Below are positions 23,160 through 35,516 of a stretch of DNA of 64,000 nt, piece after piece. The translations under genes were made by a program, and so were the position numbers. The DNA comes from Aquarana catesbeiana. Its lineage: Eukaryota; Chordata; Amphibia; Anura; Ranidae. The DNA is taken from the NCBI RefSeq assembly GCF_042186555.1, contig NC_133328.1, forward strand, positions 359,690,676 to 359,754,675. Direction: 5' to 3'. The notes beneath the pieces were generated by a model, which saw nothing but the letters and a program-made list of their open reading frames with translations, searched no databases and had not been told where the DNA came from. Each line of letters opens with the position of its first letter. Within the stretch, counting starts at the first letter, position 1.

Positions 23160-23719
23160 GAAAAAAAGGACTGTGCTGTACCCTAAAATCATATAAATGA
23201 ACATATGTATGCAAACTAAAAAATGGTGAGATACTATGACTAATGAAATAATACCAGGCTGTTGTCACATGTGAATACACCAATACTATAAACTATAAGT
23301 GAACCAAAAATCAACAAAAACATATAAAATAGAAAAGTGAAAAACACCAAGTCCATGAATGAATGGGCAAGAAGTCCACTGGGTAGTAAGAAGATGCCTT
23401 TGATCACTATTCACAAGGGTCAGTGTACAAAAGGGGAAATAGGAAACCATCCAACACAGTGATCTTCCACCACCTGAAGTGCACGCTTACCAGATGATAA
23501 GCTTAAATAAGCTTAATCGAATGAGCTGGAAACCAGATGGACCGGGATCTGAAGCGCCATTCTATGTGCATACCAGGCAGCAGATGGACCGGGTGAAGTT
23601 TGGACCTGGATATCCGACCAACATCAAAACATCCCTTGGCGGCATGGCCGCAGACAGGTTAGAAGAATACCAAACCCCGGATTGTAGACATGGGAATGAA
23701 AAATGGATATCCATAGTGT
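23160..23719. other. unassigned sequence
   Basis: No motif is recognised. The open segment 23479-23721 on the plus strand has no similarity that I can name and lies next to the hammerhead-bearing fragment. Confidence 0.4.
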
Positions 23720-24130
23720 GACTCCGTAGATAAGGTTTATTGAAAACAGATATAAAGCACTTACACTTTAGCAGTAATACAAGAGCGGAATACGCCGGCC
23801 GGCTAGCGAGCTCCCGTCCTACTGAGAGGTGATGACGTCATCCCTAATTAGACAGATCAAGAAAAAAATTCCCCCTAGATGGGACTTTAATAGACCACCA
23901 ACACTGGATAAGTAAAAAAACAATTTATTTCATAAATGTAGAACAATTAAACAGGTGAGTAAAAAAAAAATATAAAAAGATGTAAAACGTCTAGTAGTGC
24001 ATATGACAAACATGGCAAAACACAAAAAGCAAACAAAATACAAAAATGGCACTGATACTCTCCAATGGGTAAATGCCCTGATACCCGACGCGTTTTCGTT
24101 TTTTTTACACCTTCATCAGGGGTACAGGAT
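23720..24130 (-). mobile_element. hammerhead-bearing retroelement 3' fragment
   Basis: Read on the minus strand, a hammerhead-like motif (24077-24128) is followed after about 150 bp by an AATAAA-containing AT-rich tract and a block aaagtcccatctaggggga (near 23870-23890). The palindromic element at 60244-61856 shows a parallel order: hammerhead, AATAAA tract, then aaaatcccatttatctgggg. I infer a 3' end of a Penelope-like or hammerhead-associated retroelement. Exact boundaries are not determined. Confidence 0.45.
24077..24128 (-). ncRNA. hammerhead-like ribozyme motif, one-base insertion
   Basis: On the minus strand: helix I 5' strand CCTGTACCC, core CTGATGA (24113-24119), a weak helix II, GAAA plus one extra A, the tiny helix III ACGCGT, cleavage-site C, then helix I 3' strand GGGTA-T-CAGG. 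Helix I pairs over nine base pairs with one bulged T. Very short helix III is a known property of type I hammerheads in Penelope-like elements. The extra A in the GAAA junction may abolish activity. Confidence 0.5.
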
Positions 24131-24695
24131 GGAGAATGGTCACATGTATTAGCACTAATGGAGTGATTCCATATCAGGAGCTTAAGAAGAGCCAAATGTC
24201 AGGAGAGGCACAGAAAGCCATTCAGAAAAATTCTTGGTTTGGAGAAATCTATTCCCATACCAGTGAAATAACCGTAATGGTGATGATTGGATTTGGTTAT
24301 ACGCAATGTGTACTTTGTTGGGGCAATGCAGATGGAGACAGACCAGCGCCTTAAATAAGTCTGTGCAGTTAGCATATACTAGCCAGTGGTCCCAGGCTCC
24401 CTATGCCCTGTAAAATAGTGTGGAGGAGTGTCCCTGTGAAGCTGTGCCTGAGAATACTGACAATGGTTTGCTGTGTAAATAAATATCACTTTAAGGATAA
24501 ATACATTGTTTGGTGTCAGTTCCCTTGTGTAGCTAAGTGTCTGGTCTCCTTAGCTGCTGATCTGTGACATAGTCATGGCGTCCACTAACGACCAGATCTG
24601 CTACACTGGGAACTGAGAGGGAAGATTTTCCCTTACCTACGTGCAACCCTTGATTCAGGTCTGTTCTGAGCTACTATTTCAGTGTATCTCTAATA
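24131..24695. other. unassigned sequence
   Basis: The plus-strand open segment 24136-24354 is not recognised. The rest has no clear feature. Confidence 0.4.
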
Positions 24696-24900
24696 ATAGG
24701 CAGCAAGGAAGGAACCAGAATCGCAACACACTGGGGGGAAGGGAGGAGCAGCCTTAAGTAGCCCCTGGCAAGCTGAACACCAATGTGCCTGATTACCACT
24801 GCCTGCTGGCTCCTGGGAGACACCCGCTGGTGAACACTGGAGCTGCAACAAACAGCCCAGAGCAGGACAGTGCCACCAGCAGGTGAACTCAACCTTAACA
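24696..24900 (-). repeat. truncated copy of the LTR at 21516-21980
   Basis: The reverse complement starts tgttaaggttgagttcacc and follows the first ~200 bp of the LTR at 21516-21980 with visible divergence. It then stops near cagcaaggaaggaac. Confidence 0.8.
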
Positions 24901-25005
24901 GAATGATGGATTACAATACATTCAGGGTTTGATTGCAGAGAAAAAGCAGGGCAATTCCAGGAAAAGATGGTTACCTCCATATGACGTGTGATCTCACAAT
25001 ATTTT

Positions 25006-25165
25006 CAGTAAAAAGTACAGGTCAGGCCGCCCTCAGCCTGAGAACCCAGCCATGCTGATCTCTTAGCCTAAACATTTCTAGCAAGTAAACACATTCCAAG
25101 TCAAACTCAGATATAGGAATAACATGGAAATATACAGAACAGAAAAAGCATGAAACATCATTAAC
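25006..25165. repeat. direct copy of 11784-11945
   Basis: The two blocks share gtacaggtcaggccg, tctagcaagtaaacacattcc and aatatacagaacagaaa with a few substitutions, and both end at cattaacccttca. They may be the two LTR ends of the retroviral remnant lying between them. The present block directly abuts the start of the PLE. Confidence 0.7.
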
Positions 25166-25169
25166 CCTT

Positions 25170-27255
25170 CAGACTCTTGAACAATTATATCAAGAATGCT
25201 CAGATTGCAATCTGAGTCTCTATACTCAGCACCTTATTACCTCTCCCTCTATAAGGCACTCATCACTTAGGCTCAAATCTGTATTTTACCCCTATCATGC
25301 GAAGGGTCCCTATCTAGACACCCTTTACAAGGTAGTATATTCATACTTCCTTAAGCATGGCCAACAACCTATGCCAAAATACACCACTCTGGGCCACCTA
25401 ACTCAGAAAGAAAATCAAGCACTTGAAGACCTTATGAACAACAATAGCATAATTGTCAAAACTGCTGATAAGGGTGGGGTATTTTATTCAAGACAATAAA
25501 AGACTACCTAATTGAGGCATACAGGTTACTTTCTGATATTACCACCTATGTCAAATTGAAAAAAGACCCCCTAATCGAGGTAGACTCTCTAGTGGTATGA
25601 GCCCTAGATAGTGGCATCATTGATAAATCAGAGGTCTCTTTTCTTAGTAGGTAGTTCTACTGAACCCCCTACTTTTATCACCTATCGAACATACATAAGA
25701 ACCAAGAAACCCTTCCCAGTAGACCCATCATTGCGGCTATGGATAGTATAGCCACAGGTTTCTCACAATAAATTTACCAATTTTTACAGCCATTAGCACA
25801 AGGTCTACAGTCATACATTTATTAGAACTCTTACAACCCTACACATGGGAATCCACCTATTCATGGGTATCATTAAACTCTTTATACACATTTACCATCA
25901 GTTTAGACCCTTAGCGCTCAATCATTTTCTACCCTTGGACACTTTCATTAACCCCAGACAAACAAACTTTGTTTTGGAAGTAACTGAATTCTGCTATACC
26001 CACAAATATTTAAGTTTTAATGGTGATTATTTCTTACAAACTAAAGGGACTGTGATGGGTGCAAATTTTGCACCTTCCTATGAAAACCTCACCATGGGAT
26101 GTGTGGGAGTCCCAGTATATATGGCAAGGAAACCCCTTTGCGGCAAATTTAATTTACTTTGGCAGATATATAGATGATATTATTATCATCTGGGATGGCC
26201 CGCACAGTTTGGTAAAATAATTTGTAGATCATTGTAATGACAAACCTTTTGGACTATCTTTCACTTACAGAATGCACATAAACTTGCTTTCCTGGACCTC
26301 CCAGTAAGCCATGACAACACCAAAATTTATGTTAAAAATTGCACTAAACTGAATGCAGGAAACTCATTCCTACATTTTAGGAGCTGCCACTACCTCAAAT
26401 GGAGTATAAACATTCCAAAAGGAAAATTCTGCCGCCTCAAACAGAATTGCACCAAAACAACAGATTATATGAACAAAGCTCATCTTTAAAAGAAAAATTC
26501 TGAGAAAAGGGATATCCAAAATCCCTAATTAACCAAGCTCACACCTTCTTCACATCTCAACAGTAAACCTGATAAAAAAAAGCAAAACAAAAAGAGGCTT
26601 CTGATCACTCCATCAGATTCACTACCAAATTCCATCATCAGTATCGTAAAATGGAACACATACTTAGTAAACTTTGCAACATTCTATAGAAAGACCCACA
26701 CAAATTCTTCCCGTCCGACCCTGTGTTACCTAAAGGAGGGCCCCCAACTTGAATAATAAAATCGCTTCCAGTAAATTTAAGCCCATTAACACTGCTTCAT
26801 CTGGCCAACTTTGCCTTATCTTGTTACAAGGCATGTATCAGTGTAAAAAAAGCAAACATGGTAAAAAGGAATTTAGACCAAAGGGAAAATTTACAAACTA
26901 GAAGAATTTTACAATTGCTCCTCTGATTTTGTAATATATTTTTTAACCTGTCCCTATAAATTTCTCTACTTAGGTCGTACCATTCTCCCCATCAGAAAGT
27001 GTTTTGGTGAACACAACCGCATAGTGGAAGAAGGAAAGGACAAACATAGTGTCCCCTGCGATTTTGCAGAATTTCACCAGAAGTCCACTGAGGGTCTATA
27101 AGTCTGGGTTATAGAACAGATGCCCAAGTGTCTCCCTAAAGCAGAGTGATTCCATAGGTTCTGCAAAAGGGAGACACATTGAATATTGTATATACTCTAC
27201 ATACACTTTCCCCCAGTGGACTAAATGAAGAACTTGAAATTCCCATTATTATATA
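25170..27255 (+). pseudogene. PLE reverse transcriptase plus GIY-YIG endonuclease remnant
   Basis: Fragments in all three plus frames reproduce a Penelope-type protein. There is an IVKTADKGG block (about 25456-25482), a region with similarity around the IHK/RPI motifs (about 25660-25740), the block TKGTVMGANFAPSYENL (about 26040-26090), the catalytic RYIDDIIIIWDG in another frame (about 26165-26200), and a C-terminal GIY-YIG motif YLGRT followed by an Arg/His region FGEHNRIVEEGKDKHS (about 26965-27050). Stops and frameshifts are frequent. PLEs use the endonuclease to nick the target and the RT, related to telomerase, to copy their RNA. Confidence 0.82.
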
Positions 27256-28364
27256 ATTTTGAAACATTCACACATTTCTTTTTCATTTTTTACAGGACTT
27301 CTTGATTGGTTGGGTGGCTTTAAGTTTTTTTTTTAGTTGTTGGTCTTTACTACTTTTCAGTAAGTATACATTATAGTATATCCCCCATTGGTTGTACCCT
27401 GGATGTACCTACCTCAGAAAAAGGGAACCTATTTATTTGTTGCCTATCTGCTTATGTCGAGAGAGTTTGCAGCTTCATCTATATACAGCATAGTGCCTCC
27501 AGATGATTAGTATGCACTAGGCCATTTTTGGCCTTAGTGGGGGCTAAAGAAAAATCCCTCTTTATGCACATTTACCCTATACAAGGATAGGTATATCCTC
27601 TCCATGTATCCATGCTGAGACACACGTTTTTTTCATTTATGCATAAAATAGAGCTGTTCATACGGTGTATGTCTATACCTAATGTATACTAATATATTAT
27701 CCCCCCCCCCCCCCCATTTTTGTTTGCCTTCCATCCCCTATCATTTTATCCTATATATCGTAAACTCTAATGGCGTCTCCTATAACTATAACTCTATATA
27801 TATATTGATTTTTTATCCACCAATCTATCTTTGTCAATTAATTTATGTATCCATTTTCCCCACATATAGCTGGGCACAACTATCTTATATTATTAGAGTG
27901 AACCATTTTATACATAAGAAATGTATTCATTTCTATATACATTTTTAACTCTTTCTAATTTTATCTAAAGTTCTTCATCACGTATATATGTATCTGACAC
28001 CCTGAACCCATGTAGCATACTTCTATGGTATTTAATGTTTATATCATCGCACATCATGGTATATTATTCATACTTTGTTTTGTATATATCCACAATATCT
28101 TTGTTTTAATTACCACACCACATACAGTATATGTTCCTATTGTCCATAAATATCATGTATTATGCATTTTTGGTTTAAACCAGTAGTTAGCGCTATATAT
28201 TGAAGGTCCAACCAGCTCCATACTCTTTGTTTGACAAAGGAGTTTGCTTGACTGGACATTCTCAGTGCATATTCTCAGAAACACATCACAATATACCCGG
28301 TGACATGATTACCCCCGATGCTGTGCTCCATGAGCTCTCCAGCATTCTTTCCTGGCTCTCCTCT

Positions 28365-30453
28365 TGTCACATACCTGGCTGGTGGCTGGAGTGCTGAGAG
28401 GGCTCCCCCTGCAGCTGAGTGCAGGGCACCCCTGAAGGGGGTGACAGGAAATTCTATGCCCAAAAAAGCAGAGGTTGCCAGCTACGAAAGGCTGAGGTGC
28501 AGAGGAGATGTCCACTGGATGGCATCTGGACAATCAGGATGCACTGCTGAGCAGGAATCCCTCAGATGTACCAGATGGCACTTGGCAGTAGGGAGAGCCA
28601 GAAGCAGGGTCAGGAACCAGGCCAATGGTCATGCACAAGATATCAGCCAGAAGCAAAAGACAGGAAGCAGAGTCAGGAGCAAGCTGGAGACATACACTGG
28701 GAATCAGGCAGCAGTCAGCAGAGCGAGCCAAGGTTGTACACGGGTGAGCAGGCAGGATTGGAGTCAATAGAGCAAGCTGAGGATCAAAGCCAGGAATGGA
28801 GACAAGACAGGTCAAAGGCAAGCCGTGTCTGCAACAGGAAATCCAATAGGGACTTTTAAACTAGGTGCCAGGGGGGGGGGGGCAGATGTAGAGCTACCAA
28901 GCATGGAATAAGGTTCAGTGGGCAATATTGGGGGCATTAGCGGTAGGATGACTAGAATACCAAAACCCAGGTAAGTAAGGTGGCAAATCCAAATTGCAGC
29001 CTTATAACAACTAACAAGGAAATAGTATGCAACAGGACAAAATTAAGAGGCTTATAAACCAATGCTAGAAGTTTGGCTAACAAGATGGGAGAACTGGAGC
29101 TGCTAATGTACAATGAGGATTTTAATTTAGTGGGAATTTCAGAAACTTGGTTTGACAGCTCACATGACTGGCTGACAACCATTTAGGGGTATTCTCTATA
29201 CCGTAGGGATAGAGAGGGTAGGAAAGGGGAGGGGTATGCCTGTATATCAAGAATGATGTGCAAGTGAACGTGAGGGGTGACATCACTAATAGAGCTAGGG
29301 AGGAGGTGGAATCCTTATGGGTGGAGCTCCAAAGGGAGGAAAAAAATTGGAAAAAATTGTGGGCGTATGCTACAGGCCCCCTAACCTGAGGGAGGAGGAG
29401 GAGGCGGACCTCCTTTCACAGCTTGGAATGGCTGAAAGGCTGGGAAATTTAATTATAATGGGTTATTATACTAGTTTTACAATGGGTTATTATAACGGTG
29501 TATTTTAATTATCCAGATATAGACTGGATAAAAAATGTAAAGTAATGCATTTGGGTGCTAAAAATACGAATGCATGTTATTCGCTAGTTGGAGAACCTCT
29601 GGGGGAATTCAGGATGGAAAAGAGCCCCAGGGGGTCCTGGTAGACGACAGGCTCAGTAATGGCACGCAATGCCAAGCTGCTGCAAGCAAAGCCAACAGAA
29701 CATTGGCACGCATTAAAAAGGGGATTCATTCCAGAGATAAGGGGATAATTCTCCCACTCTACAAGACTCTGGTCTGGCCGCATCTTGAGTATGCTGTCCA
29801 GTTCTTAGCAACAGTCCTCAAAAAGGATATGCTGGAACTGGAGAGAGTCCAGAGAAGGGCAACAAAGATAATAAAGGGACTAGGAAACACTACAAGCATT
29901 GAACGTAGTCTCCCTGGAGAGAAGACGCTTGCGAGGCGATATAATAGCGGTGTACAAATACCGTACTGGTGTCTCTAGCATAGGGGAAAAACTTTTCAGT
30001 GAAAGGGAATTTAAAAACACACACAGCCATTCACTAAAATTGGAAGAGAAGCAGTTTAACCTTAAACTGCATAGAGGGTTCTTTACTGTCAGAGCGGTAA
30101 GGATGTGGAATTCTCTTCCATAAGCAGTGGTATCAGGAGGGAGTGTTGATAGCTAAAAAAACTATTAGACGGGTACCTTAACGATCACAATATGCAGGGT
30201 TATACAATATACTAGCAGAAACAGGAATACAGGAACACATGGGGAGCTGACGATCATCCAGCAACTCATGGACCAGATTGCTGACTCTAAATAGGCCACT
30301 GGGTGCCAGGATCTGTCACGATTGCGCATCAATATTTGTGACCGTTCCTGGAAGTGCACGCATGCACATTCGCACTGGCAAATCTGCTTTCCCGTTGAGT
30401 ATTAGCAGATTATTAGCAAATATGCCAGTTCTTCTGCGAACCATTCTCTGACA
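28365..30453. mobile_element. LTR-like insertion in the PLE end, duplicated cctct
   Basis: The block starts tgtcacatacctggctgg and ends accattctctgaca (TGT...ACA). The pentamer cctct lies at 28360-28364 and again at 30454-30458. The homologous PLE end at 11270-11640 shows the uninterrupted site with a single cctct, giving independent proof. The flanking LTR-like portions are 28365-28865 and about 30186-30453; the centre is a CR1 LINE fragment. Open segments within 28318-28859 are Gln/Ser/Arg-rich and not credited as genes. Confidence 0.75.
28870..30185 (+). pseudogene. CR1 LINE fragment: endonuclease piece joined to RT C-terminus
   Basis: The upstream part (about 29075-29440) has CR1 endonuclease motifs, ISETWFDSSHDWL and VGVCYRPPN. 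Near 29520 the sequence jumps to the C-terminal RT/thumb region: LVDDRLSN, ARIKKGIHSRDKGIILPLYK, LEYAVQFLATVLKKDM, LERVQRRATKIIKGL, then RRLRGDIIAVYKYRTG and FFTVRAVRMWNSLP (to about 30120). Most of RT, including the catalytic YADD region, is deleted between these. Frameshifts are present near 29200-29330 and 29890-29930. The copy is inactive. Confidence 0.85.
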
Positions 30454-30640
30454 CCTCTACACACAGCCGGCTCTGGGATCCAGACAAGCGAAATGTACCA
30501 CAGGGCAGGTGTTGACTCTTTCCCACCAGAGATGGACTTGTTCATGTGCCCTTTTTAATCCTAATAAAAGTGAGTTGCCTACATTACTTTTTTTATTGAA
30601 CAGTAAAAGTCTTCGCTTAGAGGTGCTTCTGTGTTCTCTT

Positions 30641-31453
30641 TTCTTGCATGTATCTGGAGCCTGCTTCTGCTCCTAACAAGAGGCTTGCGTCTGAGTTGCT
30701 AACACTTATGTGCTCCCTGCCTCCATCTATCCCAGGATGGACTTGTTCTTTATCTTACTTATGCCACTATCTATTGGAATGCACTATTCCCCTGTCTAAG
30801 TGATCATTTAACTTGTGCCATTAATTTCTTTTATCGGGTTAAGTAATCTTGTGTGCACTTTAATATGTTTGAAAAGCATTACAAAATCTCAGTGATTGCA
30901 TTAAAATAAATCTAAACTTTAAGTGGATAACATTTAGTTTGCTAAAGCACTATCTATCATAATTGATTTTTTTTATCATAATACAGCCTTTATCTTTTTT
31001 TTCCATCTCAGTGCTGCTGATCTTCTCTAGTCTATTTTAGCCACTTCCTGTCTACATGCACTCGCAATAGCATAAGCTGCAAATCATCATCTGAACTGGC
31101 TTCCTAACGGATGGTAAAGTCTGCACAATGCATGTTAGCAAGGCTCTTTGCAGTATAAACCAGCAGTGCAGGTGACAGGGTGACAATGCAGAAACACAGT
31201 TAAGAAATAGCGTCCCTGACCCCAGGAAGTTTCAGAGCATGTGCCTTGATGGCAGGATCACCTGGTATTTTTTTTAAATGGAAGCTGCATATTTGAAAAT
31301 ATTGAAAACAACTTTTGAAATTAAATCAACATGTTAAAGGTCACATGTGGTTTTAGTGATTGGGTTTTGACCTAATTTAAGTTAGCCTCTTCATAAATAA
31401 CCTTCTCATTGGGAATGACATGAGTTGAGATAACCTTGTACCAGATAATAATG
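30641..31453. other. no recognised gene or element
   Basis: AT-rich DNA. Nothing coding or repetitive is recognised on either strand. Confidence 0.5.
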
Positions 31454-31457
31454 TTAA

Positions 31458-31726
31458 AATGGAAGTTTAGTCAAAAACTAACTCTAAACCTGCTCTCTGT
31501 CACATTCTAAGCCTAAAATATCTAGCCCTGTAAAGAAAAAAGCGCTATACTTACCTGCTCTACAGACGCTCCGGCCTGGTCTCCAGCCCGTCTGATGTGT
31601 GCAGGAGTGAACTGACAAAGGCCGTGAAATGCCTGGGAAGTGACATCACCCATAGACTAACTATGGGTCTTAGAATGTGGCAGAGTGTAGGTTTAGAGTT
31701 AATTAGGTTTTGACTAAACTTCTACT
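31458..31726. mobile_element. TTAA-flanked foldback MITE
   Basis: A 269-bp block with inverted arms of about 60 bp (ggaagtttagtcaaaaacta ... cacattctaag against cttagaatgtggcag ... ttttgactaaacttc). TTAA is present at both flanks (31454-31457 and 31727-31730). There is no coding capacity. It differs in sequence from the TTAA elements at 13459 and 54067. Confidence 0.7.
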
Positions 31727-32136
31727 TTAAATACCTATGGTTGTCACAGAATTGGTTGTCATTTACCACAAACCATTCATTAGCCAGTGCCTGCAGCAGT
31801 GAGGGAGGACAAACTGTAATAAAAACGGAAAAATGAGACGGCTCATGTGACTAGGTGTGTAATTGGCATCATCCCTATGGTAACAAGAAGATGTGAACAA
31901 CCTCTAAATTGGGATTTTTAAGGCAATGAAATAATTATTTTAGAAAAAATCTATATATAAGAAATTTTATTTTGACATGTAAAAAAGACAAATTGAGTAC
32001 AAAAATACAACATGTTGCATAATTAAACAAAGATTAAAAACAATGCATATTGTATTGGATTGAGTTGGAAGTGGTATTTCCCAACTGCTTTCTGAATGAC
32101 CACCAGTGGAAACCGGATGGTAAAGAGTAGAAAGAT

Positions 32137-32184
32137 ATCCAACGCGTTTCGAATAATAAGCGCATAAGCAAAATCTTCAGGGAT
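32137..32184 (-). ncRNA. hammerhead-like ribozyme core, helix II degenerate
   Basis: Minus strand: ATCC (helix I), CTGAAGA (fits CUGANGA, 32174-32180), a 23-nt segment with no good helix II, GAAA (32147-32150), CGCGT giving the minimal helix III, cleavage-site T, then GGAT closing helix I (4 bp). The conserved core is complete but helix II pairing is poor, so activity is doubtful. Confidence 0.4.
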
Positions 32185-33193
32185 TTATACCACTTTAGAA
32201 AGTACAAAATGTAGCATTTTAGAATTCATATAAGTACCAAATAAAGTACAAATTTTCAATAGCTGCAAACATATGACATGAACACTTACGTTCTAACTAC
32301 ATGTTTAAGTAACTTTTGGCAGAAGCATTCCCCATATGTTGGTGGAAAAAATCCAGGATTTACACAAATTGCCCTTCACCCTGTACAGGACTGCTGGATG
32401 TGATCCAAATATATGGCACTCAAAGCAGAGAGGGACACCATAGGCTATTTAAAGACAGATAAGGAGAAATGTATACATATACAGTAATGTATACATATAC
32501 ATTACCCATACTACAGCTCCATCTATTGGGGTGTAAAAACATCCCTCAAGGGAGCAAGTTAGCAAACCCTAAGCTTAAAAGAGGTTACTTACTGTTAGGG
32601 GCAGTTTGCTTGTGAAATCCAAAGTTTCCAGAGTAGTAAAACTTCCGCCACCTGTATTGGCGCGGCTCCACCGTTTTTGACTCCTCCATATCATATGGAG
32701 GAGAGGAATGGCGCCAGCTGCAGTCCCCGGCGTCTCCATATACTGTGCAGGTGCGCCGCAATTACGTCAGACGCATTGCCGGTGCGTCCCGCAATGCCGC
32801 GTCACATTCGGTCTATCGAGTGACAACATCTAGAGACCGGATTGGCGGCCATATTGGAGACAAACGCCACCGACACAAAAGCACCCTCTGGCGATAATTA
32901 GCAATACAGCCAGGGGAGAACAAACGTCCCTGATATAGAATATAAGGGCCTTTGTGTGCCGGGTACAAGAGCAAAAAAACTGCATAATTTACACCAACAG
33001 GGAAATGCCTTTGCCATTACAAACCAAACAATAAATAAATAGTTGCAATAAATGCCATTCCTTGTCACATATGTCTCAATCCGTGATGGAGTGAAAAAAA
33101 TGCAAACAGAAAATAGAGAGGGAAAGAACCTGAATATTACAAAAAAAGGGGGTAAAAATGAAAGGAAACCCAAAGGTGTAACATCAATATTTC

Positions 33194-34457
33194 ACTGACA
33201 TACCTGACACACACTGACCTACCTGACATACACTTACCTATCTGACATACACGACATACACTGACCTAACTGACATACACTGACATACACTGACCTACCT
33301 AACATACACTGACCCACACTGACCTACCTGACATGCACTGACCTACCTGACACACACTGACCTACCTGACATACACTGACCTACCTGACACACACTGACC
33401 TACCTGACATACACTGACCTACCTGACACACACTGACCTACCTGACATACACTGACCTACCTGACACACACTGACCTACCTGACATACACTGACCCACAC
33501 TGACCTACTTGACATACACTGACCTACCTGACATACACGACATACACTGACCTACCTGACATACACTGACATACACTGACCTAACTGACATACACTGACC
33601 CACACTGACCTACCTGACATACACTGACCTACCTGACATACACTGACCTACCTGACACACACTGACCTACCTGACATACACTGACCTACCTGACACACAC
33701 TGACCTACCTGACATACACTGACCTACCTGACACACACTGACCTACCTGACATACACTGACCCACACTGACCTACCTGACATACACTGACCCACACTGAC
33801 CTACCTGACATACACTGACCTACCTGACATACACTGACCTACCTGACATACACTGACGTACACTGACCTACCTGACATACACTGACCTACCTGACACACA
33901 CTGACCTACCTGACATACACTGACCCACACTGACCTACCTGACATACACTGACCTACCTGACATACATGACATACACTGACCTACCTGACATACACTGAC
34001 CTACCTGACATACACAACATACACTGACCTAACTGACATACACTAACATACACTGACCTACCTGACATACACTGACCCACACTGACCTACCTGACATGCA
34101 CTGACCTACCTGACACACAATGACCTACCTGACATACTCTGACCTACCTGACACACACTGGCCTACCTGACATACACTGACCTACCTGACACACACTGAC
34201 CTACCTGACATACACTGACATACCTGACACACACTGACCTACCTGACATACACTGACCTAACTGACATACACTGACATACACTGACCTACCTAACATACA
34301 CTGACCCACACTGACCTACCTGACATGCACTGACCTACCTGACACACACTGACCTACCTGACATACACTGACCTACCTGACATATACTGACCTACCTGAC
34401 ATACAATGACCTACCTGACATACACTGACCGACACTGACAAGCACTGACCTACCTGA
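33194..34457. repeat. 19-bp satellite array with 38-bp higher order
   Basis: About 1.26 kb of the 19-bp unit tgacctacctgacatacac, with a common variant ending cacacac. In much of the array the two variants alternate, giving a 38-bp period. Irregular partial units (cgacatacac, tgacccacac) suggest replication slippage. The repeats have no spacers, so this is not a CRISPR array. Confidence 0.95.
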
Positions 34458-35516
34458 CCAGACTTCAGAAGAAGTGACCTCCTTCTGCAGCTCAGTCATA
34501 ATGTGCAGCACATTATTACAGGGAACCCCGTGATTTGTCCGTACAGTGCAGGTTGTCATTTTCAAATTCTGAGATGCTGAATGACAGTTGAGCCGGTCAC
34601 ACTTTATTTCTCCCACAGCCTATCCGTTCTGCATTGTCATATTAAGAGCTCCAGAACAAGTGCATAAGGCATCCTGACACCTGATATATAGAAGCTTGTT
34701 CCAGGGAGCCATTTGAGAAAAACACGGGGAGTGGAGACCAAAACTGGACACCTCAGATGATCGCGGAGGAGAGGAGTTTGTGGCCGTGATACCCTAAGCT
34801 GTTTTGCCCCTGCAGGGGCTGCAGGATTCGGTGAGTGGGGACCCGAGAGGGGGAGCACAATAAGTCACCATTATCATCTGAAAGCACCGTTGTCACAGTT
34901 CATTTGGAAATCATTTGAATATCGGATTTGAAGATTTTGATCACCACATGGACTATAATTATTTATTATTTATTACTTATTACCAAATCATTGTTGTACA
35001 CATTATCTACCACTAAATTGTCATTGCACACACTTGCACTATCTGAGTAAGAATGCACTTGGAAGTCCATGTGATATAAGGGAAAATTACTGATTTAGCA
35101 CACTTGAAATTGGGAATATATATTATTATTTTTTTTTTTTTTTCACATGTATGAATTATGTATTGCTTCATCTGAAGACTGCATCGTTGCACATTAGGTT
35201 CTTCACTTTATTGGGTTGATGGTACTCCGTACCACTAATAGGGGTATAGCTGGAGTAAATAATTGGTTCCAGTCACAAGGAACCCTGCAACAGAAAAACC
35301 TTTCCCCCAACACTCTAATACCCCATTATCCTAAAGGGAGCGCCATATCCCATTACACAATCTATACATAATGTGCAGCACGCCCATCACAGCAGAGTAG
35401 ACAGCAGGCACTCCAGGCAGCCAGAGCCAGAACCATGACAGGATAGGAGAGCCACCCGACCGAGCACCGAGTGGGGATCTTCTCACAGTGGCGCAGTGGC
35501 TGCATTGTAATTCCCT
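34458..35516. other. interior of the 31.9-36.1 kb element, no gene
   Basis: Mixed-composition DNA with T-run near 35130-35143. No recognised coding region. Confidence 0.4.

Larger units (their letters stand above)
25170..30640 (+). mobile_element. Penelope-like element, decayed, with split 3' end
   Basis: A PLE runs left to right: RT remnant, GIY-YIG endonuclease remnant (to about 27255), a long AT-rich 3' region (27256-28150, with a C-run near 27701-27715), then a terminal segment shared with 11270-11640. The terminal segment is interrupted at 28365-30453 by an LTR-like insertion with duplicated cctct and resumes to about 30640. Decay is heavy throughout. Confidence 0.75.

Noticed and set aside
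28318..28859. Gln/Ser/Arg-rich open frames of 97-150 codons
   Set aside because: They overlap each other in several frames within the LTR-like insertion and show imperfect agcaagc/caggaa repetition instead of protein-like conservation.
33194..34457. Possible CRISPR-like regular repeat
   Set aside because: The 19-bp units follow each other directly without unique spacers, and the context is a vertebrate genome.
35165..35200. A further hammerhead core (ctgaaga) at about 35171
   Set aside because: No GAAA junction or helix I complement follows within a plausible distance.
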